DNA of 64,000 nt from Pantoea sp. WMus005 (GTDB lineage Bacteria > Pseudomonadota > Gammaproteobacteria > Enterobacterales > Enterobacteriaceae), in assembly GCF_013415305.1 (NCBI RefSeq), contig NZ_JACBXU010000004.1, positions 186,001-250,000 on the forward strand, in the 5' to 3' direction. Below the pieces are notes generated by a model that saw nothing but the letters and a program-made list of their open reading frames with translations, was not told the DNA's origin and did no database searches. The translations under genes and the position numbers were made by a program. Shown here in pieces: positions 43,521-51,902 of the stretch. How positions within the stretch are numbered: position 1 is the first letter of the stretch; every line of letters begins with the position of its first letter.

Positions 43521-46370
43521 TTAACTCAGCGTCTTCAGTCGCAATTCTGACGGCTGAGGCCGTCCAAACAGAAAGCCCTGAAACAGCGTGCAGCCCTCAT
43601 CGCGCAGCTTAGCGAACTGCTCATCGCTCTCTACCCCTTCGGCGGTAATCTGGATATCCAGACTGCGGCTCATGCCCGTAATGGCACGGATGATTGCCAG
43701 CGCCTCGCGGCTGTCGCCCATATCGTTGATAAAGGATTTGTCGATTTTGATTTTGTCGAACGGGAAAGAGCGCAGGTAGCTCAGCGACGAATAGCCGGTG
43801 CCGAAATCATCCAGCGCAATCTGCACGCCCAGCGCCTTGAGGTTTTGCAGGGTACGGATATTCCCCAGTGAATCATCCAGCAGCACCGATTCAGTGATCT
43901 CAACTTCCAGCCGCGCCGGATCGAGACCCGACTCCTTCAGCGCGCCTTCGACCACCGGCACCAGCGAGCTGTTTTTGAACTGCAATGGTGAGAGGTTGAC
44001 CGAGACCGACTGCACCCCTTCCCAGCTCGCCGCTTCACGACAGGCTTCGTAAAGCGCAAACGCTCCCAGCATATGGATCAGGCCGGTCTCTTCCGCAATC
44101 GGGATAAAGTCGTTTGGCATGATCAAGCCACGGATCGGATGATGCCAGCGCATCAGCGCCTCATACCCAATAATTGTGTGGTGATCGCCATTGGTGATGG
44201 GCTGATAGTAGAGCCGCAGATGCCCGCCACTGATCGCATCACGCAGATCGTTTTCAATCAGACGCCGGCTGCGCGCCACATCGTCCATCTCCAGCGTAAA
44301 ATGCTCATAGCGGTTACGGCCGTTGCGTTTGGCTTCATACAGCGCCATGTCCGCACAGCGCAGCAGCTGCTCTGGCGTATTGGTAATAGTGGTGCTGAGT
44401 GCAATACCTACGCTCAGCCCAACCGTCAGATTATGACCTTCCACATTAACCGGCGAACGAATCGCCTCGATCAGGCGCTGCGCTACCGCGCTTGCCTCAT
44501 CACTGTTCGCCACCGAAGGCAGCACGATGGCGAACTCATCGCCACCGATACGCGCCAGCGTATCCTGGTCGCGCAGCACGTTGCGCAGACGCTTTGCCAC
44601 GCTGCGCAGCAGCTCATCGCCAATCTGGTGACCCAGTGCATCGTTTACATTTTTAAAGTTATCGAGGTCAAGGCAGAGCGCGGCGGTCTGACGCTGTGCC
44701 TGACCAGCGCTGCGTAAGGCTTCACTCAGACGCTGGCGGAACAGCATGCGGTTCGGCAGGCTGGTAAGGTTATCGTGGTGCGCCATATGGTGAATACGGG
44801 CATCGGCGGCGCGCTGGTCGGTGACATCTTCTACCAGCAGCATCAGATAGTTACGACGCGCATCCTGGCCATTAATCGCGGTAGCGCGGGTATGCAGAAT
44901 GCGTTCGCCGCTGGCGGTCATCAGCAACTGCTCGCGCTCATGCATGCCTTCACTGCGCAGCGCAACATCGGCCAGATTATTAAAGTAGTCACTGAGTTCA
45001 GGCGACATGCATTCGTGCGGACGCTTGTTGACGATCAGTGATTTGGACAGGCCGAACAGCTGCTGTGTGCGGTCATTAACCAGCAGGATTTCACGTGTGA
45101 TCGCATCTTCCACAATCACGCAGGAGGGGATGTTGGCGATGATGTTATCGAGGAATCTGGAGAGCGCCGTTTTCTGGGTGCTCTGAGCTTCGGCCAGATC
45201 GCGGGCGCGCAGGATCTGCTGCTCCTGTTCACGGCGTTCCGTGCGGTCGCGGGTGATCTTGGCGAAGCCGACCAGTTTACCGTCATCATCATGGATGGCG
45301 TCGATCACCACATGCGCCCAGAAAGCGCTGCCATCTTTGCGGTAACGCCAGCCCTCATCTTCAAAGCGGCCGGTTTTCAGCGCGATACCGAGGTTGGCTT
45401 CCGGCGTCCGGTTCAGCCGCTCCTGGGAACTGTAGAACAGTGAGAAGTGCTGACCGACCACTTCTTCCGCTGTGTAACCTTTGGCGCGCTGTGCGCCGGC
45501 ATTCCAGTTCACCACCACGCCCTCGACGTCGAGCATATAGATAGCGTAATCGGTAACGCCTTCTACCAGCAGACGGAAACGCTGCTCCTGCTCCCGTTGC
45601 TCACTGCGGATGCGCTGCTGTTCGGTGCAGTCGCGGGTGATTTTGGCATAGCCCAGCAGCTTGCCCTGATCGTCGCGGATCGTGTCGATCACCACATTCG
45701 CCCAGAAGGCGCTGCCATCTTTGCGATAGCGCCAGCCTTCATCTTCAAAACGGCCGGTGCGATACGCGGTTTGCAGGTTCTGCTCAGGAACATGATTCAG
45801 CCGATCCTGCGCGCTGTAGAAGCGGGAAAAATGCTGACCGACGATCTCTTCTGCCACATAACCTTTGGCCCGCTGCGCGCCAGCATTCCAGTTCACCACG
45901 TTGCCGTCGTGATCGAGCATGTAGATGGCGTAATCGGTGACGCCTTCCACCAGCAGACGGAAGCGCGACTCCTGCTCCCGCTCTTTGTGCTGCTGTTCCT
46001 GTTGCCGGGTACAGTCACGGCAGATAGCAGCAAATCCGACCAGCTGGGCCACTTCATTGCGGATCGGATAGATCACCACGTGAGCCCAGAACGTACTGCC
46101 ATCTTTACGACAGCGCCAGCCTTCGGTTTCAAACCGTCCGGTGGTCGCTGCCGTATCGAGTTCGCGCTGAAGCTGACCGCGACGGCGATCCTCTTCGTTG
46201 TAAAACAGAGCGGCATGCTGACCAATAATTTCGTCTGGCCTGTAACCCAGGACGTGCAGCCCCCCGCCGTTCCAGCTGGCGACGGTTCCATCCGGTTTAA
46301 GCATGGTGATCGCATAATCGATCACGCTTTGTACCAGCATGCGATAGATGACATCAGAGTTATTATCCAT
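43521..46370 (-). CDS. Four-PAS GGDEF-EAL c-di-GMP signalling protein
   Basis: A 949-residue cytosolic protein. Order: three near-repeat PAS/PAC domains (about 8-124, 137-252, 265-380), a divergent fourth PAS (about 402-518), GGDEF (525-690) and EAL (700-945). The cyclase motif RIGGDEFAIVLP is intact, with an RxxD inhibitory site (RDQD, residues 600-603) at the right spacing. The phosphodiesterase motifs are also intact: YEALMRW (EAL 737-739), VEITESVL, DDFGTGYSSL, KIDKSF and AEGVES. Both activities are possible; net output cannot be read from sequence. PAS2 and PAS3 share about 80% of residues, pointing to recent internal duplication. Confidence 0.93.
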   Translation of the reverse strand: MDNNSDVIYRMLVQSVIDYAITMLKPDGTVASWNGGGLHVLGYRPDEIIGQHAALFYNEEDRRRGQLQRELDTAATTGRFETEGWRCRKDGSTFWAHVVIYPIRNEVAQLVGFAAICRDCTRQQEQQHKEREQESRFRLLVEGVTDYAIYMLDHDGNVVNWNAGAQRAKGYVAEEIVGQHFSRFYSAQDRLNHVPEQNLQTAYRTGRFEDEGWRYRKDGSAFWANVVIDTIRDDQGKLLGYAKITRDCTEQQRIRSEQREQEQRFRLLVEGVTDYAIYMLDVEGVVVNWNAGAQRAKGYTAEEVVGQHFSLFYSSQERLNRTPEANLGIALKTGRFEDEGWRYRKDGSAFWAHVVIDAIHDDDGKLVGFAKITRDRTERREQEQQILRARDLAEAQSTQKTALSRFLDNIIANIPSCVIVEDAITREILLVNDRTQQLFGLSKSLIVNKRPHECMSPELSDYFNNLADVALRSEGMHEREQLLMTASGERILHTRATAINGQDARRNYLMLLVEDVTDQRAADARIHHMAHHDNLTSLPNRMLFRQRLSEALRSAGQAQRQTAALCLDLDNFKNVNDALGHQIGDELLRSVAKRLRNVLRDQDTLARIGGDEFAIVLPSVANSDEASAVAQRLIEAIRSPVNVEGHNLTVGLSVGIALSTTITNTPEQLLRCADMALYEAKRNGRNRYEHFTLEMDDVARSRRLIENDLRDAISGGHLRLYYQPITNGDHHTIIGYEALMRWHHPIRGLIMPNDFIPIAEETGLIHMLGAFALYEACREAASWEGVQSVSVNLSPLQFKNSSLVPVVEGALKESGLDPARLEVEITESVLLDDSLGNIRTLQNLKALGVQIALDDFGTGYSSLSYLRSFPFDKIKIDKSFINDMGDSREALAIIRAITGMSRSLDIQITAEGVESDEQFAKLRDEGCTLFQGFLFGRPQPSELRLKTLS

Positions 46371-46643
46371 TGTTATTTGCCTGCTGCTCGGGAGCCGGTT
46401 AATGGCTTAAGAATGTTCTTAATAAACTGGCCGAGACTAAAGCGGAAAAGGTCTGCAAACACAAGCGTATCAAGAAGAATAACTAATCTTAGCAGGTGAT
46501 ATATCGGCAGCGGTGGCCAAATATTCAATGGTATGACAACAGGATTACGCGCATGGCATTGGCGTTTAAAACAGATTTCAGGGCAAAAAAGCAGAAGCGC
46601 GAGACGTGCTCGCGCTTAATTATTTCGTGACGGGCGCAGATAT

Positions 46644-47255
46644 TTACAGATCCATCTGTTGCTGTAAATGCAGTGCGGCAATGGGCTGCCAGATCTCGGT
46701 TAAGGCGCCCTCTTTGCCGGTAAAAGGATCCTGCGTCGGCAAGGGCACTTTTTTCACCTGCTCGTGGGCCACTTTCAGCTTCGCAGGCTCATCGCGCATC
46801 GTCTCTGGCGACATGCCCTGCGGATAGGCACCCACCACCATAAAATCTTCGCTGGCGCTGACCTGACGATGGCCGACACCTGCAGGAATCAGCACCGCAT
46901 CGCCTGCGCGCAGGGTGACCATCCGGCCACTGTCGCCGCCAAACAGCACTTCCGCCCAGCCTTCCGCCACGCCCAGCAGTTCATGGGTGTTGGGATGATA
47001 ATGGGTATAGGGGAAAATCGGATAACGCCAGGCAGGCGGCCAGCCGTTTTCTTCGAAGGTTTTTTCAAACCACGTCGCGATCTCCTCATCTTCCGGCACC
47101 ACGCGCGGCCAGATAATCAGAGGTAACGGGTTATTAGGCACGCCGCCCGAGGGGATACCGAACATAAGATGCTGAGGATTATCAGAGGCCCCGGCCGAGA
47201 AGGTTCCCGCAGCAAAGGACATCATTAACATCAGACTGGAGGATGTGGCACGCAT
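46644..47255 (-). CDS. Secreted cupin-domain protein
   Basis: A 203-residue protein with an N-terminal hydrophobic segment (MRATSSSLMLMMSFAAGTFSAGA) that looks like a signal peptide, then a cupin barrel. Cupin motif 1 is visible as PYTHYHPNTHELLGVAEGWAEVLFGG and motif 2 as LIPAGVGHRQV, with His/Glu metal ligands. It resembles YjlB-type cupins of unknown activity, which are normally cytosolic, so a signal peptide would be unusual. GGAGAACC precedes the ATG. The gap 46371-46643 shows nothing I can support. Confidence 0.82.
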   Translation of the reverse strand: MRATSSSLMLMMSFAAGTFSAGASDNPQHLMFGIPSGGVPNNPLPLIIWPRVVPEDEEIATWFEKTFEENGWPPAWRYPIFPYTHYHPNTHELLGVAEGWAEVLFGGDSGRMVTLRAGDAVLIPAGVGHRQVSASEDFMVVGAYPQGMSPETMRDEPAKLKVAHEQVKKVPLPTQDPFTGKEGALTEIWQPIAALHLQQQMDL

Positions 47256-47378
47256 ACAGGTTCTCCGTTTTTTCTAAGTGTGGCAAACCTCCAGCACAAT
47301 GCAATGTGCGCCAGAGAACACAATTGAGATAATTGACTGATATTGCTGACTAAAGCCAAATGTGTCGTTAACAATATT

Positions 47379-47394
47379 GCAACGAGGTCGTTGC
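47379..47394. promoter_or_regulatory. Perfect palindrome between the cupin gene and ylaC
   Basis: GCAACGA-GG-TCGTTGC, a perfect 7-bp inverted repeat with a 2-base centre, in the divergent intergenic stretch 47256-47583. It has the form of a LacI/TetR-type operator. The rest of the stretch holds no gene I can support. Confidence 0.4.
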
Positions 47395-47583
47395 GGGACG
47401 GCGGGAAGCGGTTCTTACTGCGGCAAAGTGTTGCAAAATGTCACATGTACAGACCCCCGCCGCTTCAGCCGGTTTTTCTGGCACGCATTTTCTCAACTGT
47501 TATAGAAAAATCGAACAAATCTGTTTCTGATATGCTTGACTGTTATCTGTTGTAATAGCTAACAGATGACAGTGAGGTAACCA

Positions 47584-48066
47584 ATGGACGCTATTAAACA
47601 AATTCTGATTGACGAGATCGCCACGCTGAACCGCGAAGAACGTCGCGACAATTTGCCGCGCTTTAGCCTCTCGTTTCTGAAAAACCATCCTGGCCTCTGG
47701 GCAGTCATGTACCTCTGCTATGGGCTGTGCGTGGCGCTGATTTTCACCACCGAGATGCTCGGCTGGCCCGCTTTCTGGTTTGCCACCGTGTTTGTGCTGG
47801 TGATGAGCGTGCTGATGCTGCTGGATATCAACCCGAAATATCGCTTCGAAGATATCGATGCGCTCGATTTGCGCGTCTGCTACAACGGCGAGTGGTATTA
47901 CGTCCAGCCGGTGCGCGAACAGGCTATTTCCCGCATTCTGTCGCTGCCTGAGACGCCGGAGCGGGTAAAAACCGGCATCCAGCGTCTGCTGACACAAAAA
48001 GGGGAAGTGGACTTCTATGATGTCTACTACCTGACCTGGGGCCATCAGGAAGCGGCACGGGTTTAA
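47584..48066 (+). CDS. ylaC: YlaC-family inner-membrane protein
   Basis: A 160-residue protein (156 in E. coli). The N-terminal cytosolic helix includes EERRDNLPRFSLSFLKNHPG. Two membrane helices follow (LWAVMYLCYGLCVALIF, WFATVFVLVMSVLMLL), then a soluble tail with the family block PKYRFEDIDALDLRVCYNGEWY and KGEVDFYDVYYL. Function unknown. GAGG precedes the ATG. Its stop overlaps the ydcR end by four bases (convergent). Confidence 0.88.
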   Translation: MDAIKQILIDEIATLNREERRDNLPRFSLSFLKNHPGLWAVMYLCYGLCVALIFTTEMLGWPAFWFATVFVLVMSVLMLLDINPKYRFEDIDALDLRVCYNGEWYYVQPVREQAISRILSLPETPERVKTGIQRLLTQKGEVDFYDVYYLTWGHQEAARV

Positions 48067-49466
48067 TCGCTCTGCGGCTCCGCCATCAACTGACCCAGCG
48101 TTGCTATTGCCGCCTCGGCCCGGCTATCCCACGGCCAGGCGGTATTCAGCCGAAAACAGTGACTGAACTGCTCCCCTGCCGAAAATAACTGCCCCGGTGC
48201 AATACTGATCCCCCGCGCCAGCGCCTGCTGATAGAGCCGGGTAGTATTGATGCGATCCGGCAGCGTCACCCAGAGAAAATAGCCGCCGCGCGCTTCGCTG
48301 ACCATGGCCTGTGGTGGCAGCACCTTCAGCAACGCCTGCCGCACCATCTGCTGCCGCTTCGCCAGAATCTGCCGCAGCCGCTTCAGATGAGTGTCGTAAC
48401 GCCGCGTGGCAAGAAAATCGGCCAGCGCCAGCTGCATCGGGGCGCTGGTCGAGAGCGTGCTCATCAGCTGTAGCCGCTGAATACGCTGCGCATGTTGTCC
48501 TGCCGCAACCCAGCCAACGCGAAATCCCGCCACCAGCGACTTTGAAAACGACCCGCAGTGCAGCACGTTACCCTGGCGATCCCAGGCTTTCGCCGGCAAT
48601 GGCGCCACATTCCCCGCCCAGAGTTCGGCATAGACGTCATCTTCGATCATCGGTACCTGATAGCGTGCAAGCAGCGCCACCAGCGCTTGTTTGCGTTCCG
48701 GGGTTAACGTCACGCTCAGTGGATTCTGCAGGGTTGTCATTAGCCAGCAGGCCTTTACCGGCCAGCGTTGCAGAGCCTCCTCCAGCTGAACAAGGTCGAT
48801 GCCCTGGTTTGCATCGACCGGAATCGCCAGCGCTTTGAGCTTCAGTCGCTCTATCGCCTGCAGCGCGCCATAAAAACCCGGATGTTCAATCACTACATAG
48901 TCGCCGGGTTCGGTCAGGGATTGCAGGCTGAGGTTCAGCGCCTCCAGCGCCCCGCTGGTAATAACAATCTCATCCGGCGACAGAGTGATGCCCTGACGCG
49001 CATAACGCTGCGCGAGGAGCTGTCGCAGCGTGGCGTTGCCGGGTGGAAGATTGTGCAGCGCATCGGTTGGCGTCAGATGATGAGAGACGTTCGCCAGTGA
49101 TCGCATCAGCTGGCGCTGTGGAAAGAGCGCGGGATCGGGAAAAGCGGAACCAAATGGCACGATAGCGGGATCGCGCGTGGCCTGCAGCACATCAAACACA
49201 AAATCGTTGATATCCACCTGTTCGCTGATTGCCACACTCAGCGGTGCGGGGGCTAAGGCTCGCGGTGCCACGTAGTAACCTGACTGTGGGCGGGAGACGA
49301 TCCAGCCCTGACTCTCCAGCAATTCATAGGCATGCAGCACCGTCATCAGACTGACGCCCTGCTGCGCCACCTGCTGACGCAGAGAGGGTAAACGGGTGCC
49401 CGGCAGCCAGATGCCGGCCTCAATCTGCTGCTGAATCTCATCCATCAATCGCTGGTATTTCGCCAC
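48063..49466 (-). CDS. ydcR: MocR/GntR-type regulator with aminotransferase domain, YdcR
   Basis: A 467-residue MocR-group regulator: an N-terminal GntR winged helix (KYQRLMDEIQQQIEAGIWLP, LPSLRQQVAQQGVSLMTVLHAYELLESQG) fused to a fold-type I aminotransferase domain. The PLP lysine is in HCGSFSKSLVAGFRVGW, with TLQNPLSVTLTPERK and EARGGYFLWV. Matches E. coli YdcR (468) in length and sequence. The start is GTG at 49466 (VAKYQRL, aligned with MKKYQQL), after GGGAGAGG. The regulated target is unknown. Confidence 0.92.
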   Translation of the reverse strand: MAKYQRLMDEIQQQIEAGIWLPGTRLPSLRQQVAQQGVSLMTVLHAYELLESQGWIVSRPQSGYYVAPRALAPAPLSVAISEQVDINDFVFDVLQATRDPAIVPFGSAFPDPALFPQRQLMRSLANVSHHLTPTDALHNLPPGNATLRQLLAQRYARQGITLSPDEIVITSGALEALNLSLQSLTEPGDYVVIEHPGFYGALQAIERLKLKALAIPVDANQGIDLVQLEEALQRWPVKACWLMTTLQNPLSVTLTPERKQALVALLARYQVPMIEDDVYAELWAGNVAPLPAKAWDRQGNVLHCGSFSKSLVAGFRVGWVAAGQHAQRIQRLQLMSTLSTSAPMQLALADFLATRRYDTHLKRLRQILAKRQQMVRQALLKVLPPQAMVSEARGGYFLWVTLPDRINTTRLYQQALARGISIAPGQLFSAGEQFSHCFRLNTAWPWDSRAEAAIATLGQLMAEPQSD

Positions 49467-49607
49467 GGGTCGCCTCTCCCTGTTTAACCGTGAATAGTTA
49501 AACCGCAAGTAGTTTAAGCGCGAGACTTTACCACGGCAGGCGACCAATGGCAGGCGGCTATCGCTTAGCGCATGCGACCGCGCGGATTATGAGCGGCGTC
49601 AGGCGTC

Positions 49608-51755
49608 TCAGACCGCCGCCACTTGCGGCGTCAACAGTGGATCGACTTCAGGGCTCAGGCTGACATCCGCCAACGCCTCATCGGTTTCCGCCAGCACAAA
49701 ATTAGCCAGGTCTGGCACCCGATCCGGGGGAACCGGCTTGCCCAGCAGATAGCCCTGAAGCGTGTTACACCCCAGGCGGGTCAGGAAAGCCTGCTGTTCG
49801 GCGGTTTCAACCCCCTCAGCCACCACTTTCAGTTGCAGCGACTGCGCCAGTGCCACAATCGCCGACACAATGGTGGCATCTTCTTTCTGATGCTGGAGTT
49901 CATTCACAAAGGCCCGGTCGATCTTCAGCTCGCTGGCCGGCAGACGTTTCAGATAGAGCAGGCTGGAGTAGCCCGTGCCGAAGTCATCAATTGAGGCTTT
50001 TACGCCGAGCTGGGTCAGCTCGGTGAGAATACGTACGCTCTCATCAGGATCGCGCATCGCGGTCGTTTCCGTCACTTCCAGGGTCAGCAGTTCAGCCGGA
50101 ATCTGATGTTTTTCCAGCGCATCCACCACCGTCTCTACCAGATTCGACTGCTCAAACTGCAGCGCTGAAAGGTTCACCGCCACCGACCAGTCCGGATGGC
50201 CCTGCAGATGCCACTGGCGCAGCTGGCGACAGGCTTCATGGATCACCCAGTTGCCGATGTTGACAATCATGCCGGTCTTTTCCGCCATCGGCAGGAATTT
50301 ATCCGGCGACAGCAGGCCGCGCTTCGGATGCTCCCAGCGCAGCAGCGCCTCGAAACCGAGAATCGGGCCACACGGGGCGCAATATTTTGGCTGATAGAAC
50401 AGGCGCAATTCATCGTTATCCAGCGCCTGCCAGAGATCGTTATTCAGCTGAAGCTGGCTCTGCGCCTGAATGTTCATTGAGGGCTGGAAGAAGGTATAGC
50501 CGTTGCGGCCATTATTTTTGGTGTGGTACATCGCCGCATCGGCGTTAAACATCAGTTCGCGCTCATCCATGCCATCGCCAGGATAAACCGCGATGCCAAG
50601 ACTCAACGAGACCACCAGTTCATAGCGTGAGATATCAAACGAACGCCCCACCGCTTTAACCAGCTTATCGGCAATGGCCGCCGCATCGTTGGGATCATCA
50701 ATCTCCACCAGCAGCACGAACTCGTCACCTCCGAGCCGCGCCAGCGTGTGGTAACCGTTCATCTGCTGGCTCATCCGCTCGGTCACGCCGACCAGCAGAC
50801 TGTCGCCAATGTGGTGCCCGAACGCGTCGTTAACTGCCTTAAACCTATCGAGATCCATAAACATCAGGGCAAACTGCGTCTGCTCACGGTTCGCTTTATT
50901 GATCGCCTGCTCCAGCCGGTCTTCCAGCAGAATACGGTTTGGCAGGCGCGTCAGGTTATCGTGCAGCGCCAGCTGTGCCAGCTCGCGGTTCGCTTCAGCC
51001 AGTGAGCTGGCAAGAATCGACGTACGCGCCTGCATCCGCGCATCCAGCATCGAGACCAGCAGCGTTATGCCCAGAATCGAGATCGTGACCACCGTGACCA
51101 GAATCGCCAGCCAGTTGCTGTTAACACCCTGACCGACCGGATGACTGTGGACAGGAAACTCTGCCGCCATCATGCCGGTATAGTGCATGCCCGCAATCGC
51201 ACAGCCCATCACCACCGAGGCACCAATGCGCAGCAGAGTGATCCGGCTGGTCTGCCCTTCCCGAAGATTAAACGCCAGCCACAGCGCTGCACCAGAGGCG
51301 GCCAGGGCGATCACGACTGAAAGCCCTACCCAGCCCCACTTCCAGACAATGCCGGGCGAGAACATCAGCGCCGCCATGCCGGTGTAGTGCATCGCCACCA
51401 CGCCACTGCCGAGGATCAGTGCCCCCCCCACCAGACGCGATAAGGGCAGATCGGCACTGCTGCAGACCAGCCACAGCGCAAATATTGATGCACAGACCGC
51501 GATGGCGGCGGAGAAGGCCGTCAGTCCGGCGTTGTAGCTCATGACCATCTCCATGCTCATCGACAGCATGCCGATAAAGTGCATCGCCCAGATGCCAATG
51601 CCCATGGAAAACCCGCCGCCGAATAGCCAGACCAGCGCGACTTTGCCGGTGGAATGCACCACTCTTCCCGCCATATCTAAGGCAGTAAACGAAGCCAGCA
51701 TCGCCACAAGAACGGAGACGATAACGATAAAAGAGTCGTATGAGGTTGCTAACAT
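49608..51755 (-). CDS. MHYT-GGDEF-EAL membrane c-di-GMP protein (catalytically intact)
   Basis: A 715-residue inner-membrane protein. The MHYT sensor (about 1-245, seven hydrophobic helices) shows the repeated metal/gas-binding signature as MHFIGML, MHYTGMA and MHYTGMM. The GGDEF domain has RLGGDEFVLLVE, but no RxxD site in front. The EAL domain has FEALLRWEHP, LEVTETTAMRD, DDFGTGYSSL, KIDRAF and AEGVET, all intact. MHYT domains are proposed to sense O2, CO or NO through copper. The ATG at 51755 (MLATSYDS) starts the first helix; a 40-codon extension is discarded. Tandem paralogue of the next gene upstream. Confidence 0.92.
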   Translation of the reverse strand: MLATSYDSFIVIVSVLVAMLASFTALDMAGRVVHSTGKVALVWLFGGGFSMGIGIWAMHFIGMLSMSMEMVMSYNAGLTAFSAAIAVCASIFALWLVCSSADLPLSRLVGGALILGSGVVAMHYTGMAALMFSPGIVWKWGWVGLSVVIALAASGAALWLAFNLREGQTSRITLLRIGASVVMGCAIAGMHYTGMMAAEFPVHSHPVGQGVNSNWLAILVTVVTISILGITLLVSMLDARMQARTSILASSLAEANRELAQLALHDNLTRLPNRILLEDRLEQAINKANREQTQFALMFMDLDRFKAVNDAFGHHIGDSLLVGVTERMSQQMNGYHTLARLGGDEFVLLVEIDDPNDAAAIADKLVKAVGRSFDISRYELVVSLSLGIAVYPGDGMDERELMFNADAAMYHTKNNGRNGYTFFQPSMNIQAQSQLQLNNDLWQALDNDELRLFYQPKYCAPCGPILGFEALLRWEHPKRGLLSPDKFLPMAEKTGMIVNIGNWVIHEACRQLRQWHLQGHPDWSVAVNLSALQFEQSNLVETVVDALEKHQIPAELLTLEVTETTAMRDPDESVRILTELTQLGVKASIDDFGTGYSSLLYLKRLPASELKIDRAFVNELQHQKEDATIVSAIVALAQSLQLKVVAEGVETAEQQAFLTRLGCNTLQGYLLGKPVPPDRVPDLANFVLAETDEALADVSLSPEVDPLLTPQVAAV

Positions 51756-51902
51756 AGTGCATTCCCGCAAAAAGCCATGCTGATGGTCAGGCAGAGGTAT
51801 TTTAAATTTATACTCTTTGTTATCGGCACGGCCCGGCGGTAAATAAGCCGTGAACCCTGCGCCCTTTCCACTCATTCTGAGTGATGAAATCTATCGCCAG
51901 CG

